From NCBI GenBank assembly GCA_945865705.1, contig CAMBEY010000134.1:1-7771 (forward strand): 7,771 nt of DNA, in the 5' to 3' direction. Both the position numbers and the translations under genes were made by a program. Positions 1 to 6,448 of the stretch are shown one piece after another; within the stretch, counting starts at the first letter, position 1; every line of letters starts with the position of its first letter. The notes below the pieces were generated by a model. The model made no database searches, was not told the DNA's origin, and saw nothing but the letters and a program-made list of their open reading frames with translations. Source of the DNA: Candidatus Sulfopaludibacter sp. SbA3 (GTDB taxonomy: Bacteria; Acidobacteriota; Terriglobia; 2-12-FULL-54-10).

Positions 1-207
1 CAGTGCGGCTTCTGCACGCCAGGCTTCATTTTGATGACCAAGGAACTGCTCGAGCGAAACCCAGACCCGAATGCGGATGAGATCCGGCACTACCTCTCAG
101 GAAACCTGTGCCGTTGCGGAACGTATCCGGACATTATCGAGGCGGTAAAGGCCGCAGCCGGCGAGATCGCCCACGCGGCCCCACTCAGCGCCAAGCCCAT
201 AGCCTAA
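1..207 (+). CDS. [2Fe-2S]-binding small subunit of a molybdenum hydroxylase (C-terminal part)
   Basis: The frame is open from base 1 to the TAA at 205-207, giving 68 residues of a gene that starts before the window. It begins QCGFCTPG and later has GNLCRCGTY. The four cysteines at fragment positions 2, 5, 37 and 39 fit the C-x2-C-x31-C-x-C pattern of the second [2Fe-2S] domain of the xanthine dehydrogenase family. The CRCGTY form resembles isoquinoline 1-oxidoreductase alpha and YagT-type small subunits. Such subunits pass electrons from a molybdopterin large subunit to an acceptor. The N-terminal plant-ferredoxin-like domain is outside the window. No large subunit or FAD subunit follows, so any partners must lie upstream or elsewhere. 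The substrate cannot be told from this piece. Confidence 0.93.
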   Translation, partial: QCGFCTPGFILMTKELLERNPDPNADEIRHYLSGNLCRCGTYPDIIEAVKAAAGEIAHAAPLSAKPIA

Positions 208-324
208 TCCACGCCGTTGCGTGCAAAGGGTGCGGCAAGTTCACAACATGGGTTGACAGAAACCGGGGCGCAACCCGATGTCATCGGAATCAATTCTCGC
301 GTTGCAGACTCACACTTGCTTTGC

Positions 325-2589
325 ATGGACCCGATGAATCACTCGCGCCAAAGCACTCGACCCAACGCAGGACCGCGCCGCGGAGTTCTGCTCAAATGGA
401 TGAGGTCTTTTCCCCTGTTGGCTCTCCTGCGGTTGTCCCTAATCTCCATCGCACCAGTGGCGATGGCTCAGGAGCCAGCGCCAACCCAAGCGCCGGTAAC
501 GGAGATGCGCAAGACGATCTCCGCGGTTTTCACCGATGCGAAAATTACCATTGACGGGGAACTCAACGAAACGGCCTGGGCTGCCGCCGTGCCCGCCAGG
601 GACTTTACCCAGCGGGACCCCGATACAGGCGCGCCGGCCAGTGAGCCGAGCGAGATTCGCATTCTCTACGACCGCGAGAACCTTTACATTGCCGTCTACT
701 GCCATGAGTCCGACCCGCGGCAAATCATCGTCAACAATATTCGGCGCGACTTTCCACCCAACGACCAGGACGCAATCGCGATCCTGCTCGACACTTTTCA
801 TGACCGGCGCAGCGGCTATACCTTCTCGACCACGCCGGAGGGTGGCCAGCGCGACCAGCAGTTCACCGACACGGGCCGAGTTTCCAACCCCAACTGGGAT
901 GGGGTATGGTACTCGGAATCGAAGATCCACGAAAATGACTGGACCGCCGAGATTGCGATTCCGTTCAAGACCCTGCGCTTTAGCCAGCAGGACGTGCAAC
1001 TTTGGGGGGTGCAGTTTTACCGCTACATGCAGCACAACGGGGAAGCGAATTCCTGGGTGCCGCTGCCCCGCCGCTATGTGATCCAGCGCGGAGTCGGCAT
1101 TGCCGGAGACCTGGTCGGCCTGGAGGGCGTGAAGCCGGGGAACAATTTGTACATCAAGCCGTATGTGCTGGCCGGTGTGCGGCAGCTCGATTCCCAACCA
1201 GCGAATGACGACCCTGAATTCAAAGGCGGGATGGATTTGAAATACGGCGTGGCGCCCGGCATGACTCTCGACCTGACCGCTAACACGAATTTTTCCGACA
1301 CCGAAGCCGACACGCAGCAGATCAACTTCACTCGCTTCCCACTTTTCTTTCCTGAAAAAAGGGAATTTTTCCTCGAAAATGCGGGGCTCTTTCAGGCCGG
1401 TTTTGACGGACTACAAAGGCAGGAGGTCCTGCTGTTCCACAGCCGCCGCATCGGGCTAGCTGGCGGAACGCCGATCCCCATTCTGGGCGGCGCGCGGCTC
1501 TCCGGGCGGGCCGGAAAAAATGCCGTCGGCTTCATGAATATTCAGACTCGCTCAGAGGCCGCCTTCGCGGCGGCGAACTTCACCGTGGCCCGCTTTCGGC
1601 GCGACATTCTGAGCAACTCAACGGTGGGGGCGATTGTTTTGAACCGGCGCTCCAGCCTGCCCGGCGATTCCAGCCAGACCTACGGAGTAGACGCCACGAT
1701 GCTGCTGCGCCAGGACTTGCAGGTCAACGCGCTGTATGCGAAAACGCGCAAGCCGCAGCTCGCCGGCGAGGATGCCTTCGGAAAATTCGAGGCCGAGTGG
1801 CAGAGCAATCTGTGGCGACTCTACGGCTCCTATGCCGACATCCAGAAAAATTTTGATCCCCAACTCGGTTTCGTGCGCCGTCCGGGGCGACGGCTGGTCC
1901 AGGAACTGGCGGAGTTTCGTCCTCACTTTGAGCGCGGCATGCCGCTCGCCAGCATCATCCGCGACGCCACAGTGACGACTAATTTCGAATACGCCATCCT
2001 CTCCGACGGCCGAACCGAGACCAGGAGTTTCAGCGGCCCGTTCGGCAACCTGGAGTTTCAGGACGGAGGAACATTTAGCTATACGTATTACCGAAAATTC
2101 GATCGGCTGACGCGCATCTTTCCACTGCAAGGTCTGCAAATTCCTGCGGGAGATTATCGCTCGAATGGCTATGCTGTTGGCTACACTTCCAGCCGCCGCA
2201 GGTTGCTCTCGGCGAGCGTCAATCTGCGGCGCCAGGATTTTTATACAGGAACGCAGACTATCTGGACATGGGGCGGAATTCTGCGCGCCAGTTACCGTCT
2301 GTCCACACAATTGGAATATCAGCGAGGCGAGGCGGATCTGCGGGAAGGCTCGTTTACCACGAATCTGGCGAACCTGCGAACCGATTATTCCTTTAACCCG
2401 CGGCTGAGCCTCAGCGCGCTGATCCAGTACAACAGCGACACCAGGCAGGTCAGCTCCAACCTCCGTTTCCGGTACATCCATCATCCTTTGAGTGATTTTT
2501 ACGTGGTTTATAACGACCAGCGCGATACCAATTTCGATCATAGCGACCGTAGCCTTACGTTCAAGTACACTCACCTGCTGAGCTTCTAG
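325..2589 (+). CDS. Exported CBM9-like plus DUF5916 outer-membrane beta-barrel protein
   Basis: Numbered from the ATG at 325, this is 754 residues. A hydrophobic stretch after MRSFPLL ends at PVAMA/QEP near residue 48 and looks like a signal peptide with an AxA cleavage site. Residues of about 64-255 resemble the CBM9-like immunoglobulin-type domain found at the front of DUF5916 proteins (ITIDGELNETAW, then LYIAVYCHESDP). The DUF5916 hallmark RFPLFFPEKREFFLENAGLF is at residues 337-356. The rest is rich in alternating aromatic and polar strands and ends in KYTHLLSF with a terminal Phe, typical of BAM-inserted barrels. The substrate is unknown. The start is uncertain: the frame opens at a TTG at 217, and ATGs occur at 325, 334 and 400. 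None has a good ribosome binding site. The ATG at 400 would leave a compact 23-residue signal peptide, with GGAG 14 bases upstream. Confidence 0.88.
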   Translation: MDPMNHSRQSTRPNAGPRRGVLLKWMRSFPLLALLRLSLISIAPVAMAQEPAPTQAPVTEMRKTISAVFTDAKITIDGELNETAWAAAVPARDFTQRDPDTGAPASEPSEIRILYDRENLYIAVYCHESDPRQIIVNNIRRDFPPNDQDAIAILLDTFHDRRSGYTFSTTPEGGQRDQQFTDTGRVSNPNWDGVWYSESKIHENDWTAEIAIPFKTLRFSQQDVQLWGVQFYRYMQHNGEANSWVPLPRRYVIQRGVGIAGDLVGLEGVKPGNNLYIKPYVLAGVRQLDSQPANDDPEFKGGMDLKYGVAPGMTLDLTANTNFSDTEADTQQINFTRFPLFFPEKREFFLENAGLFQAGFDGLQRQEVLLFHSRRIGLAGGTPIPILGGARLSGRAGKNAVGFMNIQTRSEAAFAAANFTVARFRRDILSNSTVGAIVLNRRSSLPGDSSQTYGVDATMLLRQDLQVNALYAKTRKPQLAGEDAFGKFEAEWQSNLWRLYGSYADIQKNFDPQLGFVRRPGRRLVQELAEFRPHFERGMPLASIIRDATVTTNFEYAILSDGRTETRSFSGPFGNLEFQDGGTFSYTYYRKFDRLTRIFPLQGLQIPAGDYRSNGYAVGYTSSRRRLLSASVNLRRQDFYTGTQTIWTWGGILRASYRLSTQLEYQRGEADLREGSFTTNLANLRTDYSFNPRLSLSALIQYNSDTRQVSSNLRFRYIHHPLSDFYVVYNDQRDTNFDHSDRSLTFKYTHLLSF

Positions 2590-2706
2590 TTCGCATCCAG
2601 TATCATAGCGCCCGAAAGTGATGTAATAATATCTCTCAGAAGGTGTCGTACAAAACGAGTCGCACAGAACTTTGGCCTGGTCCTGTTCCGCTTTGGGGAT
2701 TTTCAA

Positions 2707-4011
2707 ATGAATAAATATCGCTTGTTACTTCTTGCCACAGCCACTCTGAGTCTCACACTCGCGGGATCGCTGTGGGCCTTGCAGGGTCATGATGACAATC
2801 CTGACTTCCCCACGATTCCCTTCGATCACCCGGCCATTCAATATGCCGATCGCGCGGCAGACGATCCCATAGCTCGCCTGCAAAAGCGGTTGAACTCGAG
2901 TGATGCCAAGCTGGAGTACCATCCGAGGTGGGGATACCTGCCGGGCATTTTGAAGACTTTGGGAATTGAAGTGGATTCTCAGATTCTGGTTTTTTCGAAG
3001 ACCAGTTCGCAGGTGTCTTTGATCTCTCCGGCGTCTCCTCGTGCGATCTACTTCAATGACAGCGTATCGGTGGGGTACGTGCAGAATGGACGCGCGCTGG
3101 AATTTTCGGCGCTCGATCCCCGGCTGGGGGCGATCTTCTATACCCTGGACGTCGACAAGACGGACCGCCCCACATTCACGCGCCAGTATATGAGCTGCTT
3201 GCAATGTCACATGAGTCCCGCCACGCTGAACGTGCCCGGCATCGTGATCAGCTCGGTGAATCCCGCCGACGAAGATTCTCCGTACGGCCGGTCAGGCGCA
3301 TTCGCCGCCGATCATCGCATTCCGCTCGAAGCACGCTGGGGTGGATGGTTTGTTACCGGACAGCACGGGAAGATTCATCACAGAGGCAACGTCCCCGTGG
3401 ATTATAGTCCGTACCAGCGGCAGCCGGCAAAGTCGCAAAACCTCACCACCCTCGACGAGCAATTGGATACCTCCGCCTACCTGGCTCCCAGCAGTGATAT
3501 CGTCGCTCTGATGACGATCGAGCACCAAACTCGCATGACGAATCTAATTACGCGAATCGGCTGGGAGACGCGCGTTGCTGTTGCGGAGCGCAAGCTCAAG
3601 GAATTTGCCCCGCGTCTGCAATCCAATGTGGACGAGCTGGTGACCTACATGCTGTTCGCTGACGAAGAGCCTCTCTCGGAGCCGGTCCAAGGTAATTCCA
3701 CATTCACCAAATCCTTCCAGCAGCGCGGTCCTCGCGACCATCTGGGCCGCTCGCTACGCGACTTCGATCTGCGCCAGCGGCTCTTCCGGTATCCCCTGAG
3801 CTACATGATCTACAGTCCGGCGTTCGACAACATCCCCGATATCGCCCGCAACGCGATCTACCGCAAGCTGTACGATGTGGTGACGTCCAACGACGCCAGC
3901 GAATCGTTCCATGCCATTTCGGCGGGCGACCGCCGCGCGGTTCTGGAAATCCTCCGCGACACCAAACTCAATCTGCCCAAATATTGGAAGAGTCCCCCGC
4001 CCGCTAAATAA
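2707..4011 (+). CDS. Exported monoheme c-type cytochrome-like protein of unknown function
   Basis: This encodes 434 residues. MNKYRLLLLATATLSLTLAG followed by SLWALQ is a clear signal peptide, so the protein is exported. One haem c attachment motif, CLQCH, lies at residues 164-168 (Cys164, Cys167, His168), and Met169 directly follows. Downstream is RWGGWFVTG at residues 210-218, then a His-rich GKIHHRGN. I recognise this CxxCH...RWGGW(Y/F)VTG arrangement from large, poorly characterised exported proteins of Acidobacteriota and Planctomycetota. The C-terminal half is mostly helical and charged, with no domain I can name. The start is supported by TGGGGAT ending about 8 bases before the ATG. 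An AT-rich patch (TAATAATAT at 2624-2632) in the 117-base gap could be a -10 element, but I see no matching -35. The distal axial ligand and the redox partner are unknown. It may act in the periplasm or at the outer membrane beside the preceding barrel protein. Confidence 0.85.
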   Translation: MNKYRLLLLATATLSLTLAGSLWALQGHDDNPDFPTIPFDHPAIQYADRAADDPIARLQKRLNSSDAKLEYHPRWGYLPGILKTLGIEVDSQILVFSKTSSQVSLISPASPRAIYFNDSVSVGYVQNGRALEFSALDPRLGAIFYTLDVDKTDRPTFTRQYMSCLQCHMSPATLNVPGIVISSVNPADEDSPYGRSGAFAADHRIPLEARWGGWFVTGQHGKIHHRGNVPVDYSPYQRQPAKSQNLTTLDEQLDTSAYLAPSSDIVALMTIEHQTRMTNLITRIGWETRVAVAERKLKEFAPRLQSNVDELVTYMLFADEEPLSEPVQGNSTFTKSFQQRGPRDHLGRSLRDFDLRQRLFRYPLSYMIYSPAFDNIPDIARNAIYRKLYDVVTSNDASESFHAISAGDRRAVLEILRDTKLNLPKYWKSPPPAK

Positions 4012-4055
4012 GGAACCCGCGCGGAATAGGCGATGCCTCGCAGCGAGAAACCGCC

Positions 4056-4074
4056 CGAACGACTGAGGCGTTCG
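4056..4074 (+). other. Small perfect hairpin downstream of the haem-protein gene
   Basis: CGAACG (4056-4061) pairs with CGTTCG (4069-4074) around a seven-base loop, 45 bases after the haem-protein stop. There is no T-tract after it, so it is not a standard intrinsic terminator. It may be an mRNA 3'-end structure or chance. Confidence 0.2.
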
Positions 4075-4120
4075 AACCACAAGACAACAATGGAATAAAA
4101 GCTGGGGGAAACGATTTTGA

Positions 4121-5080
4121 AGAAATGGCTCTCGTCGCCTGCGGTTTACTGATGATCAGCGTCGCCGGCTGGCAGCAAAGGCGAGATTGGTTGGTCGAGG
4201 TCTGTTGGGTCAGATTGGGACGATTGTTACGCCGGATACGCTTCTGGCGTGGCATCGGAGGTTGATTGCAAAGAAGTACGACGGCAGCGAACAACGGAGT
4301 CCAGGACGACCCGCGGTTCGGAAAGAAATAGAGGCGCTTGTCGTGCGCATGGCGCAGGAAAATCGTGATTGGGGTTACCGGCGGATTCAGGGGGCGCTGC
4401 AAAACTTGGGGCACCATGTTGCGCATGGAACCATCGCGAATATCTTAACTCGCCATGGCATCGAGCCAGCGCCGGAGCGGAAGCGCAAGACAACCTGGAA
4501 AGAGTTCTTAGCGCAGCATTGGAACCAGATTGTTGCTGCCGATTTCTTCACAATTGAAGTCTGGACGCCGCGTGGACTCCAGCGGTTCCTCGTGCTGTTC
4601 TTTATCGACCTTTCTACCCGCCGAGTCAGAATCGGAGGTATCGCAAAGCTAGTCAACGGTCTGTGGATGACCCAGGTTGCCCGGAATCTGACAGATTCGG
4701 TCGATGGTATTTTGTTGGGGAAGCGGTTCTTGATACATGATCGCGATCCGCTGTTTACGCGAGAGTTCCTTGGGCTGCTGGAGGGAGCCGGTATTCGGTC
4801 TGTAACGTTACCACCACGTTCACCGAACCTGAATGCCTACGCCGAGCGATTCGTCCGCACTATCAAGGAATCGTGCCTGGAGCGAACTATTTTCTTCAGT
4901 GAAACTGCGTTGCGAAGATCGATCGCAGAATACGTGGCCCACTATCACTCGGAGCGAAATCATCAAGGGCTGGGAAATCGCCTCATCACGCCGATCGATA
5001 CAGCAAAGGCATCAGGCCAAGTACAATGCCGGCAGCGCCTTGGCGGCATGCTCAACTACTACTACCGAAACGCTGCCTAG
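4121..5080 (+). mobile_element. Remnant of an insertion sequence with an rve/DDE transposase
   Basis: Transposase-like sequence starts immediately after an in-frame TGA at 4118-4120. The 22 codons from 4121 to 4186 read RNGSRRLRFTDDQRRRLAAK plus AR. This matches the FTDxxRRxLA segment that normally precedes the TPDTLLAWHRRL motif in this transposase family. Full-length members have roughly 40 more residues before this point, usually a helical segment ending in an ENRxLR-like motif. I do not find those in any frame upstream. I could not identify terminal inverted repeats or a target-site duplication, so the element's boundaries are unknown and the coordinates mark only the recognisable coding part. 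Confidence 0.7.
4187..5080 (+). CDS. Transposase, integrase core (rve) domain, N-terminally incomplete
   Basis: From a TTG at 4187 the frame gives 297 residues. It has TPDTLLAWHRRL near residue 15, a helix-turn-helix-like segment with ENRDWGYRRIQGAL at 58-71, and an integrase core. The likely catalytic triad is Asp119 (VAADFF), Asp185 (LIHDRDPLF) and Glu220 (NAYAERFVRTIKE), with 34 residues between the second Asp and the Glu, as expected for DDE enzymes of the IS3/IS481-like group. The C-terminus has HYHSERNHQGLGN and ends RLGGMLNYYYRNAA, the normal family ending. The catalytic core therefore looks intact. The TTG has no convincing ribosome binding site, and family homology continues upstream of it to a stop at 4118. 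The gene is more likely a 5'-truncated or frameshifted copy than one that truly starts at TTG. Confidence 0.82.
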   Translation: MVGRGLLGQIGTIVTPDTLLAWHRRLIAKKYDGSEQRSPGRPAVRKEIEALVVRMAQENRDWGYRRIQGALQNLGHHVAHGTIANILTRHGIEPAPERKRKTTWKEFLAQHWNQIVAADFFTIEVWTPRGLQRFLVLFFIDLSTRRVRIGGIAKLVNGLWMTQVARNLTDSVDGILLGKRFLIHDRDPLFTREFLGLLEGAGIRSVTLPPRSPNLNAYAERFVRTIKESCLERTIFFSETALRRSIAEYVAHYHSERNHQGLGNRLITPIDTAKASGQVQCRQRLGGMLNYYYRNAA

Positions 5081-5111
5081 CAAACGAGCAAAATGCCCGC
5101 AATTTACTTCA

Positions 5112-5240
5112 TGGCGTGGACGCTTGCAGGAACTCCTGCGCCACCTTCCGCTCAGCACCCCGATTAGTTCCCATGTAAACGGCGGCGGCGAACCTCACCG
5201 TTCTCCTCGACGCGTTCGTTGAAGTAAAATCCGCCCCGCC
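5112..5240 (-). pseudogene. Possible scrap of a tyrosine-integrase N-terminal region
   Basis: On the minus strand one frame reads RGGFYFNERVEENGEVRRRR, followed by LHGN and a stop. A neighbouring frame continues MGTNRGAERKVAQEFLQAST before a stop at 5109-5111. Joined by one frameshift, these resemble the start of bacterial and phage tyrosine recombinases: a strand reading like YFNERVEENGEVRRRR, then a basic helix of the type ERKVAQEFL. The match rests on general pattern only. There is no catalytic domain (R, HxxR or Y). If real, it is a broken fragment with a frameshift near 5170. Confidence 0.3.
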
Positions 5241-5255
5241 GCAGACTACATTCGA

Positions 5256-5393
5256 GTTTTTCGACCATACGGGATCATACAATGACACAAATAGATTCCA
5301 GATCGAATTTTTCAGGTCATTAGACATTTCGGCCAGCTCAAGAACCGCTTTTGGCTGCGTCACCCCAATTCGGTCTGAAAATCGATTCTGCAT
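5256..5393 (-). pseudogene. N-terminal fragment of an AbiJ-like (AbiJ_NTD4) protein
   Basis: From the ATG at 5391-5393 the minus strand encodes MQNRFSDRIGVTQPKAVLEL, then AEMSNDLKNSIWNLFVSLYD. The pattern FS(D/E)RIGV-x-(Q/K)P, then (S/M)M(S/N)(D/E)xLxNSxWN, is what I recognise as the opening of the AbiJ N-terminal domain 4. That domain sits in front of HEPN-type effector regions in abortive-infection proteins. Full domains run well over 100 residues. Here similarity stops at about residue 46 (DPVWSKN), and the frame then runs through the integrase-like scrap to a stop at 5109-5111, making a chimeric 94-residue reading frame. The start has no obvious ribosome binding site. With the effector part missing, a working defence gene is unlikely. 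Confidence 0.5.
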
Positions 5394-5786
5394 TTTCGGT
5401 TTGCCTGGTTACAAAATTGGGTACATTTTCGGAGTCGAAAACGGAGAGAGCAAGCTAAGCGATTGATTAAAATGGCTCCCCGAATGTGCGGCAAAACGAA
5501 ATGCTAATTAGAGAAACTCTCCCGAATCCGGCCAAAAGTGATTCCCTTCCTCAGGTCGCACCAAACCCTGAAGTTTGGCTGCAAAACCAGAACTCCGACC
5601 ATACAAGCGGGTCTGGCCAAGAAGCGACTGAAGTTTGGGGAGGTGGGTAGGTCCGTGTCAATTTCGGCTGTTCAACTCCGATTATTCTCCGAGTCAACTG
5701 CGAGCGGAAATCTCAGCCAAGGGACATATTGAACATGTCGAGCGGACTCCGCATACGCGCGCCGCAAGACCCAGGATTCGATCCAA
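5394..5786. other. About 390 bases with no recognisable gene; small hairpin and short direct repeat
   Basis: No frame on either strand shows a family I recognise. The longest open stretch, 5538-5732 (+), has no credible start signal. Two structures are visible. CCAAAC at 5561-5566 pairs perfectly with GTTTGG at 5573-5578 around a six-base loop. The 11-mer CTGAAGTTTGG occurs at 5568-5578 and again at 5628-5638, exactly 60 bases apart. Neither has a T-tract or a neighbouring gene that would give it a clear role. The segment fits decayed sequence between the AbiJ-like and RHS fragments. Confidence 0.5.
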
Positions 5787-5792
5787 AATCAA

Positions 5793-6181
5793 TTTTCCTG
5801 CGTTGGTCCGACAACTTCAGGCACGGCCACGTACACTTTGACGTTCACTTCCAAGAGCGTCACCACTGCGTTTGGCGTGGAGGGCGTCACCGAGCCCAGC
5901 AACACCTACCGCCCGCTCACCACGATCACCTTGCCGGACAGCAGCACCTACACATTCACCTATGACAGCTATGGCCTGCTCGCTTCCATGACGCTGCCGA
6001 CGGGCGCGACCATCAACTTCACCCACGCCAACACCACCGACGCACAAGGCAACGTCAATCGCTTCTTGAACACAGTGGTTGTCGATTCGCAGACCACCAC
6101 CTATACGCCGGGAACCTGCGGAACAAATTGCAACAAGATGGTGGTCCGGCAGCCTACAATGATGAAACAGAGTATCAGAGC
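5793..6181 (+). pseudogene. RHS-repeat protein fragment, truncated at both ends and frameshifted
   Basis: One frame reads FSCVGPTTSGTATYTLTFTS, then about 35 residues later TITLPDSSTYTFTYDSYG and MTLPTGATINFTH. This is the repeat style of RHS/YD proteins (TLPDxxxYxFTYDxxG-L-xxTLPTG). It continues through GTCGTNCNKMVVRQP. Near 6153-6156 the frame shifts: the next frame carries YNDETEYQS, the expected continuation, consistent with loss of one base. There is no signal peptide, no start codon with a ribosome binding site and no C-terminal core or toxin. RHS proteins are normally far longer, often above 1000 residues. An in-frame stop at 5730-5732 closes the frame upstream. The 3' tail overlaps the end of the small membrane-protein gene on the other strand. 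Confidence 0.7.
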
Positions 6182-6435
6182 GGAATCGTGCCGCCCACCG
6201 CACCCCGCACGGCGCAGACCCTGGTGGATTTCTTGCGCATCCACATGACCACGAATGTTATGGCATAGATGATCGCCCAGCTGGCGAGCGGGAAGGCGAC
6301 GATGATGTCCTTTTCTCCGCCGCCGAGACTTACCCAACCTTCCGCCAACGCAAAGAAGATCAACGGCACCAGCGCGAGTGGCAGCAGGCATATAGCCAGC
6401 TTGGTGTACCAGCGCTCGATGGCATGCGTTTTCAT
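6175..6435 (-). CDS. Small membrane protein with two predicted helices
   Basis: This encodes 86 residues from the ATG at 6433-6435. Helix 1 is about residues 13-31 (LAICLLPLALVPLIFFALA). A short polar loop, SLGGGEKD, is followed by helix 2 at about 44-66, then RKK, so the basic end is probably cytoplasmic. I do not recognise a named family. The start lies 13 bases after the receptor stop codon. A G-rich stretch, GTTGTGGTGG, just before the ATG may serve as a ribosome binding site, and the arrangement suggests translation from the same transcript. The frame extends 12 codons further upstream, overlapping the receptor end, but MKTHAIERW is the more natural start. The last 20 or so residues (STRVCAVRGAVGG and on) lie over or next to the RHS remnant and may not be the original C-terminus. 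Confidence 0.55.
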   Translation of the reverse strand: MKTHAIERWYTKLAICLLPLALVPLIFFALAEGWVSLGGGEKDIIVAFPLASWAIIYAITFVVMWMRKKSTRVCAVRGAVGGTIPL

Positions 6436-6448
6436 TACCACCACAACT

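Noticed and set aside
253..282. A perfect TTGACA at 253-258 as a promoter for the DUF5916 gene
   Set aside because: The hexamer 17-18 bases downstream (CGATGT or GATGTC) is a poor -10 match, so one good hexamer could be chance.
108..554. A 148-codon plus-strand frame overlapping the iron-sulphur subunit and the start of the barrel gene
   Set aside because: It overlaps two genes with clear family evidence, and its translation is Arg/Pro-rich with no motif.
439..1197. A 252-codon minus-strand open frame opposite the N-terminal half of the same gene
   Set aside because: Low-complexity translation with no motif; it is a shadow of the sense frame, which carries CBM9-like and DUF5916 signatures.
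1618..2706. A 362-codon open frame on the minus strand opposite the DUF5916 gene
   Set aside because: It lies antisense to a well-supported barrel gene, shows no domain or signal, and is explained by the codon bias of the sense gene in GC-rich DNA.
5561..5638. Two copies of an 11-base repeat 60 bases apart, considered as the start of a repeat array
   Set aside because: Only two short copies and no third unit, so it is neither a CRISPR array nor a tandem repeat.
5538..5732. A 64-codon plus-strand frame upstream of the RHS remnant
   Set aside because: No ribosome binding site, no recognisable family and no membrane or signal segment; it sits in decayed sequence.
5740..5790. GGATTCGATCC-like sequence resembling a tRNA T-arm
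   Set aside because: No acceptor, D-arm or anticodon arm can be folded around it.
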